Shown: positions 16,841 to 25,509 of the stretch, in pieces
Layout: every line of letters starts with the position of its first letter
Position numbering within the stretch: the stretch's first letter is position 1
Assembly: GCF_016595245.1 (NCBI RefSeq)
Contig: NZ_JAENHM010000095.1
Span: 1 to 46,931 of the forward strand
From: Azospirillum endophyticum
Lineage (GTDB): Bacteria > Pseudomonadota > Alphaproteobacteria > Azospirillales > Azospirillaceae
DNA: 46,931 nt
Direction: 5' to 3'
Position numbers and translations under genes: made by a program
Notes under the pieces: generated by a model
The model's input: the letters and a program-made list of their open reading frames with translations, nothing else
What the model was told of the DNA's origin: nothing
Databases searched by the model: none

Positions 16841-17508
16841 GCCTCCCTCCCGGCGACTTCGGTGATCGCGTCGACGATGTTGGAATAGGCGCCGCAGCGG
16901 CAGATGTTGCCGCTCATCCGCTCGCGCAGTTCGGCGGCGTTCAGCTGCGGCGCGGCGGTCAGGTCGGCGCTGGCATGGCTGGGGATGCCCGCCTTGATCT
17001 CGTCCAGCACCGCGACGGCGGAGCAGATCTGTCCGGGCGTGCAGTAGCCGCACTGGTAACCGTCATGCTTCACGAAGGCCGCCTGCATCGGGTGCAGGTC
17101 GCCGGGCCTGCCCAGTCCCTCGATGGTGGTGACGCTGTCGCCCTCGTGCATCACCGCCAGCGACAGGCAGGAATTCAGCCGCCGGCCGTCGACGATCACC
17201 GTGCAGGCGCCGCACTGGCCGTGGTCGCATCCCTTCTTGGTGCCGGTCAGATGCAGATGCTCGCGCAGCGCGTCGAGCAGCGTGGTCCGCGTGTCGAGCT
17301 GCAGCGTGTGCGCTGTACCGTTCACGGTGAACGACACCTTGGACATGACGGGATTGCCGTCGGGCATTGCAGGCCTTTCGCTGGCTGTGGCTTGGGTGGT
17401 TGCGGCGCGGGCCGGCATGGCGAACGGCACGCCGGTCATCGCCACGGTGGCGGCGCTTCCGAGCAGCAGGCCGCGCCGCGACATCTCGAGGTCCCCGAAA
17501 CCCTCCAT
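16837..17508 (-). CDS. paoA: Aldehyde oxidoreductase, [2Fe-2S] subunit with Tat signal (PaoA type)
   Basis: A 223-residue iron-sulfur subunit. The N-terminus MEGFGDLEMSRRGLLLGSAA is a twin-arginine signal (S-R-R-G-L-L) followed by a hydrophobic stretch to PARAA, so the enzyme is exported folded to the periplasm. The plant-ferredoxin-type cluster is in KKGCDHGQCGACTVIVDG...NSCL, the second in CGYCTPGQICS...GNICRCGAY. GGAGGG six bases upstream of ATG 17508 supports the start. It is the first gene of paoABC; electrons would pass from the MoCo subunit through these clusters to FAD. Confidence 0.92.
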   Translation of the reverse strand: MEGFGDLEMSRRGLLLGSAATVAMTGVPFAMPARAATTQATASERPAMPDGNPVMSKVSFTVNGTAHTLQLDTRTTLLDALREHLHLTGTKKGCDHGQCGACTVIVDGRRLNSCLSLAVMHEGDSVTTIEGLGRPGDLHPMQAAFVKHDGYQCGYCTPGQICSAVAVLDEIKAGIPSHASADLTAAPQLNAAELRERMSGNICRCGAYSNIVDAITEVAGREA

Positions 17509-17924
17509 GCGAAACCCTCCATGTCCTGTTTCCTTCCTCTTCACCGGTCGCCAAAACGGGTGTGACAGGCGCCGTTGTCCGCAGGAGCCGCCTTCCGGAG
17601 GTTCACTGCGAAAACCGGCGGCCCGGCAGGCACAACGGAGGCAACGTCGGTTCGGGTCCATCGGGCGATTGTTGCTGCAGCGTTCCCGATAACGCCGATC
17701 GATCGGACTCATGAAACCGGAGGATGGGGACAACCGTTCCCATGGCTTTGTTTTTTGTCCGGCCTGCCGTGTCCCCGTCCGCGGCCCGATCGGCACTCCG
17801 GAGCGTGCCGGACTTGTCGGCGGCTCCCGTCGGCGGCTCCCGTCGGCGGCTCCCCCTGCCGGATCACGGGAAGGATCATCCGGCGCGCGTTTCCCGATCC
17901 CGCTCCGGCGGATCGGTTCACACC
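17509..17924. other. Intergenic region upstream of paoA and downstream of the TetR gene
   Basis: No coding frame here has family resemblance. It should hold the paoABC promoter. The only obvious structure is a 13-bp unit, GTCGGCGGCTCCC, repeated three times head to tail at 17816-17854. Confidence 0.5.
17816..17854. repeat. 13-bp tandem repeat, three copies
   Basis: GTCGGCGGCTCCC occurs three times without interruption or mismatch. It lies in non-coding sequence just beyond the TetR stop codon. Confidence 0.9.
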
Positions 17925-18689
17925 TTATATCGATCCCGACTTCACGGGATCCGATCCGGCGCCGGTCGTCGGCCGGGTTGGATTCTCGAACGCCGCCATC
18001 GCGAGATACCATTGGTCCGACAGGGCTTTTGCGAGGCTGTCGGCGGTGGGAAAGGACCGGCACAGCAGCGCGTCGCCATGGACGAACCGTTCGCGCAGGC
18101 TCTCGATCGTCATCGCGATCAGCAGGCGCAGGACGCCCTCGAACCTGCCGCGTTCCTCCGTACCGAAGGGCTGTCCGCGACGGCGGGCGACGGCCACGAC
18201 GATGCGGTCGACCCATTCGGAGTTCATGCGCTCGCGCATGCGCAGCACCTCGGGATCCCGCGTGGCCAGTTCGGAGAACAGGCTGTAGAAGCCCGCGTTC
18301 GCCTCATAGGCGCGGCAATAGTCGGTGTTGGCGTGCAAGATCGCCTCGTAGCTGCTCCGCGGCCCCTTCGTCACGGTGCGACGGTGGGTGACATATTCGA
18401 AGAACAGGTTGACGAGGACAGCGGCGCATTCGTCCATGTCTTTGAAATGATTGTAGAAGGTTCCGCGCGACAGCCCGGCTTCGTCCAGCAGCGCCTCCAC
18501 CGTCATCAGCTTTCCCCGCGTGGTGCGCAGGTGGCGGGCGACGAGGGAAAGCAGCATGTAGCGCGTCCGTTCCCGCTTCGGGCGCGTCCGTTCCCGGCTC
18601 TTGATCGCCAGCACCTCCTCGAAGAAGAGCGGGGGATCGGCTTCATCCTGCTCAGGCCCGCTGCCCTGAATTTTCTCATCCTGCTGCAT
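17925..18689 (-). CDS. TetR-family transcriptional regulator
   Basis: A 254-residue regulator. The TetR helix-turn-helix is at about residues 48-95 (VEALLDEAGLSRGTFYNHFKDMDE), preceded by an unusually long charged N-terminus (MQQDEKIQGSGPEQDEADPP). The ligand-binding domain is all-helical and not specific enough to name an effector. ATG 18689 is preferred over 18728 because GAGGG lies seven bases before it. It is divergent from the ABC importer and CoA pathway operon and most likely represses it, with an acyl-CoA intermediate as a reasonable inducer guess. Confidence 0.88.
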   Translation of the reverse strand: MQQDEKIQGSGPEQDEADPPLFFEEVLAIKSRERTRPKRERTRYMLLSLVARHLRTTRGKLMTVEALLDEAGLSRGTFYNHFKDMDECAAVLVNLFFEYVTHRRTVTKGPRSSYEAILHANTDYCRAYEANAGFYSLFSELATRDPEVLRMRERMNSEWVDRIVVAVARRRGQPFGTEERGRFEGVLRLLIAMTIESLRERFVHGDALLCRSFPTADSLAKALSDQWYLAMAAFENPTRPTTGAGSDPVKSGSI

Positions 18690-18770
18690 TTTTATGCCCT
18701 CGCTCCCCAACCACCATGGCCCCGGCAAAAATGTTCCGCGAGCTGACGTTCACAGCTTGACGAGGGCCAT

Positions 18771-18806
18771 TTTTACACATAGCGTCATATTTAGACAATG
18801 CGTCAT
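18771..18806. promoter_or_regulatory. Tandem 18-bp direct repeats, candidate TetR operator/promoter
   Basis: TTTTACACATAGCGTCAT (18771-18788) is followed immediately by ATTTAGACAATGCGTCAT (18789-18806), identical at 14 of 18 positions and both ending GCGTCAT. The pair lies in the 131-bp divergent region. TTTACA followed 16 bp later by GACAAT could be the promoter reading into the transporter genes, so a bound regulator here would block it. Confidence 0.5.
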
Positions 18807-18820
18807 CACTGGACAGGCCG

Positions 18821-19975
18821 ATGGTACCTACGATGGTGGACGTCAATAAACCCTCCAGCGGCACCTTGAACAGGGAAGCTTTTTCGAAATCGAAGGCCAC
18901 CGGTGCGACGATCGAGTTCCAATCCGTCCGCAAGGCCTATGGATCGGTAACAGCACTGCACGATTTTTCTCTGACCATTCATCCCGGCGAGTTCCTGACG
19001 ATCCTCGGGTCGAGCGGATCGGGGAAAACGACGGCGCTGAATGCACTTGCGGGATTCTCCGGGGCGGACTCGGGCGACATCCTCATCGACGGCAAGTCGG
19101 TGATCGACGAGCCGCCGGAGCGCCGGAATCTGGGGATGGTGTTCCAGAACTATTCCCTGTTCCCGCACATGACGGTGTTCGACAACATCGCCTTCCCGCT
19201 GCGGATGCGCCGCGCCCCGCGGCGCGAGATCAACGAACGGGTGGAGCGGGTCCTGGAGATCGTCCGGCTCGGCGCGCTCGCCAAGCGGATGCCCCGCGAT
19301 CTTTCCGGCGGACAGCAACAGCGTGTGGCCTTCGCCCGCGCCATCGTGTTCGAACCGCCCGTGCTGCTGATGGACGAACCGCTCGGCGCGCTCGACCTCA
19401 AGCTGCGCGAAGCGCTGCAGTTCGAGATCAAGGAAATCCAGCATCAGCTCGGCTGCACCGTGGTCTATGTCACCCACGATCAGCGTGAAGCGCTCGCCAT
19501 GTCGTCGCGCATCGTCGTGCTGCGCGACGGTCGGATCGAGCAGGTCGGCACGCCGTCGGAAATGTACGACGCGCCGAAAAGCCGCTTCGTCGCCGATTTC
19601 ATCGGGCAGACCAATCTCCTGGCCGCCGATCTGTCGAAAGCCGGATCGGTGTCCATCTCCGAACTCGGCGCCGTTTATCGGGACGCGGAGTTCCAGGCCC
19701 GTCCGGGGTCCTGGTACGCCAGCGTTCGTCCCGAAAAGCTCCAGCGCCGCCCGGCCGAAGGGTCGGACATTGCCGTGGACGTGACCGTTCAAGAAGCCGT
19801 GTTCCTCGGCGACGTGATCGAGTACAGCGCCCGCACCGCCCATGGTGCGCTCATCCACTTCCGGGAACAGAGACGCGACAGGGATCGGATCCCGGAACGC
19901 GGCGAGACCATCGGTCTCGTCCTGCGCCCCTCCGACGTCGTCCTCGTTCCGGATCTCTCCAAAGCCGGCCGCTGA
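18821..19975 (+). CDS. PotA-type ABC importer ATPase
   Basis: A 384-residue ATPase of the spermidine/putrescine/iron (CUT1-like PotA) group. The Walker A LGSSGSGKTTALNAL is near residue 62, the Q-loop in MVFQNYSLFPHM, the signature LSGGQQQRVAFARA, and Walker B VLLMDEPLGALD with the H-loop YVTHDQREAL. A C-terminal TOBE domain follows (residues about 270-380). Two ATGs (18821, 18833) are possible starts. First gene of an operon whose downstream binding protein starts 22 bp after its stop. Confidence 0.94.
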   Translation: MVPTMVDVNKPSSGTLNREAFSKSKATGATIEFQSVRKAYGSVTALHDFSLTIHPGEFLTILGSSGSGKTTALNALAGFSGADSGDILIDGKSVIDEPPERRNLGMVFQNYSLFPHMTVFDNIAFPLRMRRAPRREINERVERVLEIVRLGALAKRMPRDLSGGQQQRVAFARAIVFEPPVLLMDEPLGALDLKLREALQFEIKEIQHQLGCTVVYVTHDQREALAMSSRIVVLRDGRIEQVGTPSEMYDAPKSRFVADFIGQTNLLAADLSKAGSVSISELGAVYRDAEFQARPGSWYASVRPEKLQRRPAEGSDIAVDVTVQEAVFLGDVIEYSARTAHGALIHFREQRRDRDRIPERGETIGLVLRPSDVVLVPDLSKAGR

Positions 19976-19997
19976 AGAACTGATTGGGAGTGCCGTT

Positions 19998-21062
19998 ATG
20001 AAGAAGCTGCTGTGGAGCCTCTCCGTTGGAGCGGCGATTGTCGGCGGTGCCGGCGACGCCGCCCTGGCCCAGTCCGCCAACAAGTCGATCACGATCGCCA
20101 ATTACGGCGGTGCGTGGGCCGAAACCCTGAACCGCATCTGCATCGAGCCGTTCACCAAGGAGACCGGCATCACCGTCACCCAGGCGGCGACCGAGGACTC
20201 CCTTGCCCAGATCCGCGTCCAGCAGACCACCAAGAACATCCTGTGGGATATTGCGCCCACCGAGCGTTCGGGCCTGCCGGTCTCGTCCAAGAATGGCTGG
20301 CTCGAGCCGATCGACTGGTCGGTGGTCGACCCGGAGAACAAGCTGCCGCCGGTTGCCCGCAAACAGTACGCCATCGGCGCGATCGCCTATTCCACCACGA
20401 TCGGCGTGCGCACCGACAAGCTGCCGGAAGGCAAGACCTTTAGCGGCTGGAAGGATTTCTGGGACGTCAAGAGCTTCCCCGGCCCGCGCACGCTGCGCAA
20501 CTCTCCGGCGGAAAACCTCGAATTCGCCCTGATCGCCGACGGGGTGAAGCCGTCCGAGGTCTACACCGTGCTGCGGTCGCCGGACGGCGTCGACCGCGCG
20601 TTCAGGAAGCTGGACGAGATCAAGCCGGCGATCACCGTCTGGTGGACCAGCGGCCAGCAGCCGGTCCAGCTGCTCGCCAGCGGCGAGGTCTTCTACGCGA
20701 CCGCCTTCAACGGCCGCATCCAGCAGCTGCAAAAGGACAAGCTGCCGGTCAGGATCATCTGGGACGGCGGGTCGCTGGACGTCAGCTACTATTCCATCGT
20801 AAAGGGCGCCCGCAACGTGGCCGACGCCCAGAAATTCATGAAGTATTGCTGGAACACGCCGTCGCGTCTGGCCGAGATCGCCCGGGCCATGCCGTATTCC
20901 TCCTTCAACCCCGACATCTATAAGATCCTTTCGGCGGACGAAGCCAAGGAGCTGCCGACCAGCCCGGCGAACCTCGAGGTTCAGTTCGCGCTGGATTCCG
21001 AATACTGGGCCGAAAACCTGCCGCGCATCCAGAAGCGGTGGGAAGCTTGGCGCCTGCAATGA
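19998..21062 (+). CDS. PotD-type ABC periplasmic binding protein
   Basis: A 354-residue solute-binding protein. The signal peptide MKKLLWSLSVGAAIVGGAGDAALAQ is cleaved near AQS. The mature part starts SITIANYGGAWAETLNR, typical of the PotD/FbpA-like group for polyamines and related small cations. A conserved core (WDIAPTERSGLPV, SFPGPRTLRNSPAENLEFAL, YSIVKGARN) is present. I chose 19998 because the signal peptide begins there; the longer frame overlaps the ATPase gene. Its stop overlaps the next start (ATGA). Ligand unknown. Confidence 0.92.
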   Translation: MKKLLWSLSVGAAIVGGAGDAALAQSANKSITIANYGGAWAETLNRICIEPFTKETGITVTQAATEDSLAQIRVQQTTKNILWDIAPTERSGLPVSSKNGWLEPIDWSVVDPENKLPPVARKQYAIGAIAYSTTIGVRTDKLPEGKTFSGWKDFWDVKSFPGPRTLRNSPAENLEFALIADGVKPSEVYTVLRSPDGVDRAFRKLDEIKPAITVWWTSGQQPVQLLASGEVFYATAFNGRIQQLQKDKLPVRIIWDGGSLDVSYYSIVKGARNVADAQKFMKYCWNTPSRLAEIARAMPYSSFNPDIYKILSADEAKELPTSPANLEVQFALDSEYWAENLPRIQKRWEAWRLQ

Positions 21063-21955
21063 GCGACGGCGTTGCCATGCCGCGCGATGGGAAAGGGGCG
21101 GCGCGCGGCAGGCGCGCGCCTCTCTCCTCCCTCTGGCTGCTTGCCCCGGCGGCCGTGCTGTTTCTCTTCGTGTTCATCCTCCCGGTCGGCGAGGTCGCGT
21201 TGTGGAGCGTGCAGGGGGAAGCCGGTCTGTCGGCAGAGAATTACGAGGCGGCACTCGGCGCAGGACCATACCGGACGATCCTGTTCGGAACGCTGCAGCT
21301 TTCCTTCGGCGTGGCCTGCGCCTGCATCCTGGTCGGCTATCCGGCCGCCTATTTCCTCGCATCCCGTCCGCCGCGCAACCGCACCCTGCTGCTCCTGCTC
21401 ATCCTGACCCCGCTGTGGGTCAGCGTGCTGGTGCGCACCTTCGGCTGGATCGTCGTTCTCGGCCGCGAAGGGCTGGTCAACTCCATGCTGCTCGGGATCG
21501 GCGCCGTCGACGGGCCGCTCCAGATGCTGTACACGCGCGGAGCCGTCTACATCGCGATGGTCCAGGTTCTGCTGCCGGTCGCCATTCTGGTCATGTTCTC
21601 GACCATGACCACCATCAACCGTTCCCTGTTGATGGCGTCCCGGATTTTGGGTGCATCGCCGTGGCGCGGCTTCGTCCACATCTTCCTTCCGCTGAGCGCG
21701 GGGGGAGCGGTCAACGCCTGGATGCTCACCTTCGTTCTGGCTCTCGGCTTCTTCATCACCCCGGCGCTGGTCGGCGGTCCGAAGGAGACGATGATCGCCA
21801 ACCTGATCGCGACGCAGATCACGCTGACCCTCGACTGGGGTCTGGGTTCCGCGCTGGGCATGGTGCTGGTGATCGCGGGATTCGCCGTGGTCGGCGCCGT
21901 CGCCCTGCTCTTCCGGCGTGTGACGACGCTGAGCGGCCATGGGGGCTCGCGATGA
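21059..21955 (+). CDS. PotB-type ABC permease
   Basis: A 298-residue inner membrane permease with about six membrane segments; the binding-protein-dependent transport EAA motif lies near LMASRILGASPWRGFVHIFL. Start 21059 overlaps the binding protein stop by 4 bp. ALVGGPKETMIANLIATQI is the conserved segment of PotB-like permeases. It ends in ATGA overlap with the next permease, showing translational coupling. Confidence 0.93.
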   Translation: MSDGVAMPRDGKGAARGRRAPLSSLWLLAPAAVLFLFVFILPVGEVALWSVQGEAGLSAENYEAALGAGPYRTILFGTLQLSFGVACACILVGYPAAYFLASRPPRNRTLLLLLILTPLWVSVLVRTFGWIVVLGREGLVNSMLLGIGAVDGPLQMLYTRGAVYIAMVQVLLPVAILVMFSTMTTINRSLLMASRILGASPWRGFVHIFLPLSAGGAVNAWMLTFVLALGFFITPALVGGPKETMIANLIATQITLTLDWGLGSALGMVLVIAGFAVVGAVALLFRRVTTLSGHGGSR

Positions 21956-22755
21956 AACGATCGCTTTGGGAAATGTCCGGGCGCTACCTGCTGCCGGTCT
22001 ATTTCGTCGGCGTCCTGCTTTACCTGCTGCTGCCGTTGCTGCTGGTCATCCCGATGTCGATCAGCGAAACGCGCTATCTGAAATTCCCGCCGCAGGGCTT
22101 CACCCTCCGCTGGTATCAGGAGTTCTTCGCGTCCGCCGGCTGGATCGACGCCACCCTGCGCAGCCTGCTCATCGCGACGGCGAGCGCTGCGCTGGCCACC
22201 GCCGTCGGCACCGCGGCCGCCCTGGTGCTGAGCCGGGAGGGCAGCAAGGCCGCGCGGGCGGCCGGACCGGTCTTCCTCGGTCCGCAGGTGGTGCCGGTCA
22301 TCATCCTGGCGCTGGGCACCCTGCTGGTCTTCAGCCGCTTCGGCCTTTACGGCTCGCTGTGGGGCGTGGTCCTGGTCCACGCCGTCCTGGCTCTGCCCTT
22401 CGTCACCACCACGGTGTCCGGGGCGCTGCGCCAGACCGGCGACACGCTGGCCCGCGCGGCCCGCGTGCTGGGGGCCAGGCCGCATGAGGCCTTCTGGCAC
22501 GTCACTTTGCCGGCGATCCGTCCGGCGGTGATCTCGGCCGCCGTGTTCGCCTTCTTCATCTCCTTCGACGAGCTGGTCATCGCCCTGTTCGTCATGGGTC
22601 AGAACGAAACGCTGCCCATGCGCATCTGGGCGGACATGCGCCACGACCTGACGCCGGTCGTGGCCGCCGTCGCCACGCTGCTGATCGCCGTCACCTTCGC
22701 CGCCGTCTTCATGAGCGACCTGATCCAACGCCGTGCCAAGCGGCGTGCGGGGTAA
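21952..22755 (+). CDS. PotC-type ABC permease
   Basis: A 267-residue permease with six predicted membrane segments. The EAA loop is at ARAARVLGARPHEAFWHVTLP, and FFISFDELVIALFVMG is characteristic of PotC-like subunits. MKRSLWEMSGRYLLPVYF is the cytoplasmic start and first helix. It completes the four-component importer; 84 bp separate it from the CoA ligase gene in the same direction, so all seven genes may form one operon. Confidence 0.93.
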   Translation: MKRSLWEMSGRYLLPVYFVGVLLYLLLPLLLVIPMSISETRYLKFPPQGFTLRWYQEFFASAGWIDATLRSLLIATASAALATAVGTAAALVLSREGSKAARAAGPVFLGPQVVPVIILALGTLLVFSRFGLYGSLWGVVLVHAVLALPFVTTTVSGALRQTGDTLARAARVLGARPHEAFWHVTLPAIRPAVISAAVFAFFISFDELVIALFVMGQNETLPMRIWADMRHDLTPVVAAVATLLIAVTFAAVFMSDLIQRRAKRRAG

Positions 22756-22839
22756 CGGGCCGCCCGACGCCGCGCGCCGGCGCCGCATCCTAACATACGG
22801 CCATCGCACCCGACGGCCCCATCACCCAGGGAAGTTGTG

Positions 22840-24465
22840 ATGTTCTCAGATTTCCGCAGGGAAGAACCCGATGCTCTCGCCCGCCGCCTGGAGGCGATGA
22901 CGCTTCCGGACTCGGTGTATGACCTGCTGCTGGATACCGCCACCCGTGTCCCGATGGCGCCCGCCTGGCGCTTCCTCGACGATGGGGTGGAGCGGAGTTG
23001 GGGCGAAGTCCTGGCCAAGGTCGATACCGCCGCCGCCGCGCTGTCCGCGGTCGGCATCGGCCCGGGCGTCCACGTCGCGGTGATGGCGTGGAACCGCGAG
23101 GAATTCCCGATCACCTGGCTGGCGCTGTCGCGTCTCCAGGCGGTGATGGTGCCGGTCAACGCGACCTACACCGCGCGCGAGGTCGAGTATGTCCTGAAGA
23201 CCTCGCTCGCCACCTACATGGTGCTGGAGGCGGAGTTCCTGCCGCATCTGGACAGGCTGGAAGCGGCGTGGCTCGATCCCTCCCACATCATCGTGATCGG
23301 CGATGCGGTGTCGGACCGTCACCGCGACTGGCAGGTCCTGATGGACGAGGCCCGCGGCCGTCAGGCTCCGGCGATCCCGCGTTACATGGACGCCACGCTG
23401 AACCTCCAATACACCTCGGGTACGACGGGCTTCTCCAAGGCCTGCATGCTCAGCAACGAATATTGGCTGTGCCTCGGCATCAGCTCGACCGCGTTCTTCG
23501 CCACCGACCTGCGCCGCTTCTATGTCGGCTCCAGCTTCTTCTACATGGTGGGGCAGCGCATCCTGCTGAACGCCATGGCCAGCGGCGGCTGCGCCTTCTT
23601 CCCGCGCAAGCCGGGCGCCAAGCGCTTCATGACCGACGTGTCGGCGCTGGAGTGCGATTACTGCGCCCTGTTCGAGATGGTCTACAAGCAGCCGCCGCGA
23701 CCGACCGACGCGGACAACAAGCTGAAGATCGCCACGATCTTCGCCTTCGGCCCCGAGAGCCATGCCGACTTCCAGCGGCGCTTCAACGTGTATGGCCAGG
23801 AATATTACGGCATGACGGAGATCGGCGGCGGCAGCTACGTCCCCGCCCATCGCCTGCCGGAGATGACCGGATCGGGAAGCTGCGGCGTGGCCGCCCCCTT
23901 CCGCGAGCTGATGGTCGCGGGCGAGGACGGCAAGCCGGTTCCGACCGGCGAGGCCGGCGAACTGTGGGTCCGCGGCCGCGGCATCCTCAAGGGCTATTTC
24001 GGCAATGAGGACGCGACGGCGGACGCCTTCACCGACGGATGGTTCCGCACCGGCGACCTTTGCCGCGTGGATGCCGGGGGCTATCACTACATCCTCGGCC
24101 GCACCAAGGACATGGTCCGCCGCATGGGCGAGAACATCGCCGCGCGCGAGGTCGAAGTCGTGCTGCGCATGCTCGACGACATCCAGGACGCCGCCATCGT
24201 GCCGGTGCCCGACGATTACCGCGGCGAGGAGATCAAGGCCTACATCCTGCTGGCCCCCGGGGCGTCCCCGGAGACCTGCACGCCGGAACTGATCGCCGAT
24301 CACTGCTCCCGTCATCTCGCCGGGTTCAAGGTCCCCCGCTACTACGAGTTCCGCGACGGCTTCCCGCTGACCGACTCCCAGCGGGTCCAGAAGAAGCACC
24401 TGATCGCCGAGAAGCCCGACCTGCGCGTCGGCGCCTATGACCGGCAGGACAAGATCTGGCGCTGA
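22840..24465 (+). CDS. Acyl-CoA synthetase (AMP-forming, CaiC-like)
   Basis: A 541-residue adenylate-forming ligase that would couple a carboxylic acid to CoA. The P-loop-like A3 motif LQYTSGTTGFSK is near residue 190, YYGMTEIGGG near 324, GWFRTGDL near 400 and GRTKDMVRRMGENIA near 420. The C-terminal lysine segment is LTDSQRVQKKHL in place of the common P-x-T-x-x-G-K pattern, which still provides lysines. It most resembles carnitine/crotonobetaine-type ligases. AGGGAAG five bases upstream supports ATG 22840 over GTG 22837. Substrate is unproven. Confidence 0.88.
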   Translation: MFSDFRREEPDALARRLEAMTLPDSVYDLLLDTATRVPMAPAWRFLDDGVERSWGEVLAKVDTAAAALSAVGIGPGVHVAVMAWNREEFPITWLALSRLQAVMVPVNATYTAREVEYVLKTSLATYMVLEAEFLPHLDRLEAAWLDPSHIIVIGDAVSDRHRDWQVLMDEARGRQAPAIPRYMDATLNLQYTSGTTGFSKACMLSNEYWLCLGISSTAFFATDLRRFYVGSSFFYMVGQRILLNAMASGGCAFFPRKPGAKRFMTDVSALECDYCALFEMVYKQPPRPTDADNKLKIATIFAFGPESHADFQRRFNVYGQEYYGMTEIGGGSYVPAHRLPEMTGSGSCGVAAPFRELMVAGEDGKPVPTGEAGELWVRGRGILKGYFGNEDATADAFTDGWFRTGDLCRVDAGGYHYILGRTKDMVRRMGENIAAREVEVVLRMLDDIQDAAIVPVPDDYRGEEIKAYILLAPGASPETCTPELIADHCSRHLAGFKVPRYYEFRDGFPLTDSQRVQKKHLIAEKPDLRVGAYDRQDKIWR

Positions 24466-24531
24466 CGCCGCCCCCATCCCCATCGACCCAATCCGAAAAG
24501 GCCAGCCGGCCTTTAATCGAGGACTTTTGCC

Positions 24532-25299
24532 ATGCCCGAAATTTCCACGCGGACCGAGGGCGCGATCCGCATCCTGACCATCTCCAACGAACGCAAGCGG
24601 AACGCGTTCGAAGGGACGATGGCGGCGGACTTCCTCCGCCTGCTGAACGACGCGGAAGGCGATGACGCGGTGCGCGTGATCGTGGTCACCGGGGCCGGGG
24701 ACATCGCCTTCTCCAGCGGCCATGACCTGAACGAGATCGCGTCCGGCGCCCATGCCGAAACCAACCTGGGGGAAGAGCCCTTCCTGCGCCCGCGCAGCAT
24801 GCGCAAGCCGGTGATCGCGGCGGTCAACGGCCATTGCTATGCCGCGGCCCTGATCTTCGCGGTCAACTGCGACCTGCGGGTGGCGAGCAGGAATGCGTCC
24901 TTCGGTTCGCCGGGGGCGCGTCTGGGCATGCTGCCCGAGGGCGGGCAGATCGGCCGCCTGCCGCGTCTGATGACGGCGGGCCGGGCGCTGGAACTGATGT
25001 TGACGGCGAACCCGCTGCCCGCCGACGAGGCCTACCGGACCGGCTTCATCAACCGTCTGGCCGAAACGGGCGAGGCTTTGAACGAGGCCCTCGCCCTGGC
25101 GCGCGACATCGCCAGGAACTCGCCGTCCGTGGTCGCCGCGATCAAGGCCGGGGTGATCCTGGGAGAGGTCGAGGGGGTCGAGGCCGCGACCGCCTATGAG
25201 GCGACCGTCGCCCGCCGGCTGGAGACGCAAGCCGATGCCCGTGAAGGCGTCAGCGCCTTCCTGGAAAAGCGCGCTCCGGTGTTCCGTGGCGGTGAATGA
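24532..25299 (+). CDS. Enoyl-CoA hydratase/isomerase (crotonase family)
   Basis: A 255-residue crotonase. The oxyanion-hole region is SSGHDLNEIASG (near residue 62) and the second one VNGHCYAAALIFAVNCDLRVAS (near 100). ASFGSPGARLGMLPEGGQIGRL carries one candidate active-site glutamate, but I cannot confirm the two-glutamate arrangement of a true hydratase. It could therefore hydrate, isomerise or otherwise process the CoA ester made by the preceding ligase. The gene lies 66 bp after the ligase, same strand. Confidence 0.87.
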   Translation: MPEISTRTEGAIRILTISNERKRNAFEGTMAADFLRLLNDAEGDDAVRVIVVTGAGDIAFSSGHDLNEIASGAHAETNLGEEPFLRPRSMRKPVIAAVNGHCYAAALIFAVNCDLRVASRNASFGSPGARLGMLPEGGQIGRLPRLMTAGRALELMLTANPLPADEAYRTGFINRLAETGEALNEALALARDIARNSPSVVAAIKAGVILGEVEGVEAATAYEATVARRLETQADAREGVSAFLEKRAPVFRGGE

Positions 25300-25509
25300 C
25301 GACAAGCCCGGAGGGTGGGCGGCCAGGGCAGCCGTCCGCCCGGCGCCAGCCGGGATGCGCTCGCCACGGGCATGTTCTGAAGGACTATGCACGCAACTCT
25401 CCTTGCCGTGAGCGCCCGAGCAGCCGGACCATGGTCCGGCGTGCCGGCATCCCGTCGAACGGCGCGGTGCTCATCCAACAGTCTCTTTATCGCGGGGAAA
25501 GTCCCAACC

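Noticed and set aside
13880..16888. A 1002-residue open frame on the plus strand across paoC and paoB
   Set aside because: It is a high-G+C shadow frame of the oxidoreductase genes, rich in His, Arg, Gln and Gly, with no family motif.
17816..17854. Three 13-bp repeats considered as a CRISPR or iteron array
   Set aside because: The units are adjacent without spacers and too few; there are no cas genes and no replication initiator nearby.
22846..25392. An 848-residue open frame on the minus strand over the CoA ligase and crotonase
   Set aside because: Both plus-strand genes have full catalytic motifs; the minus frame has none.
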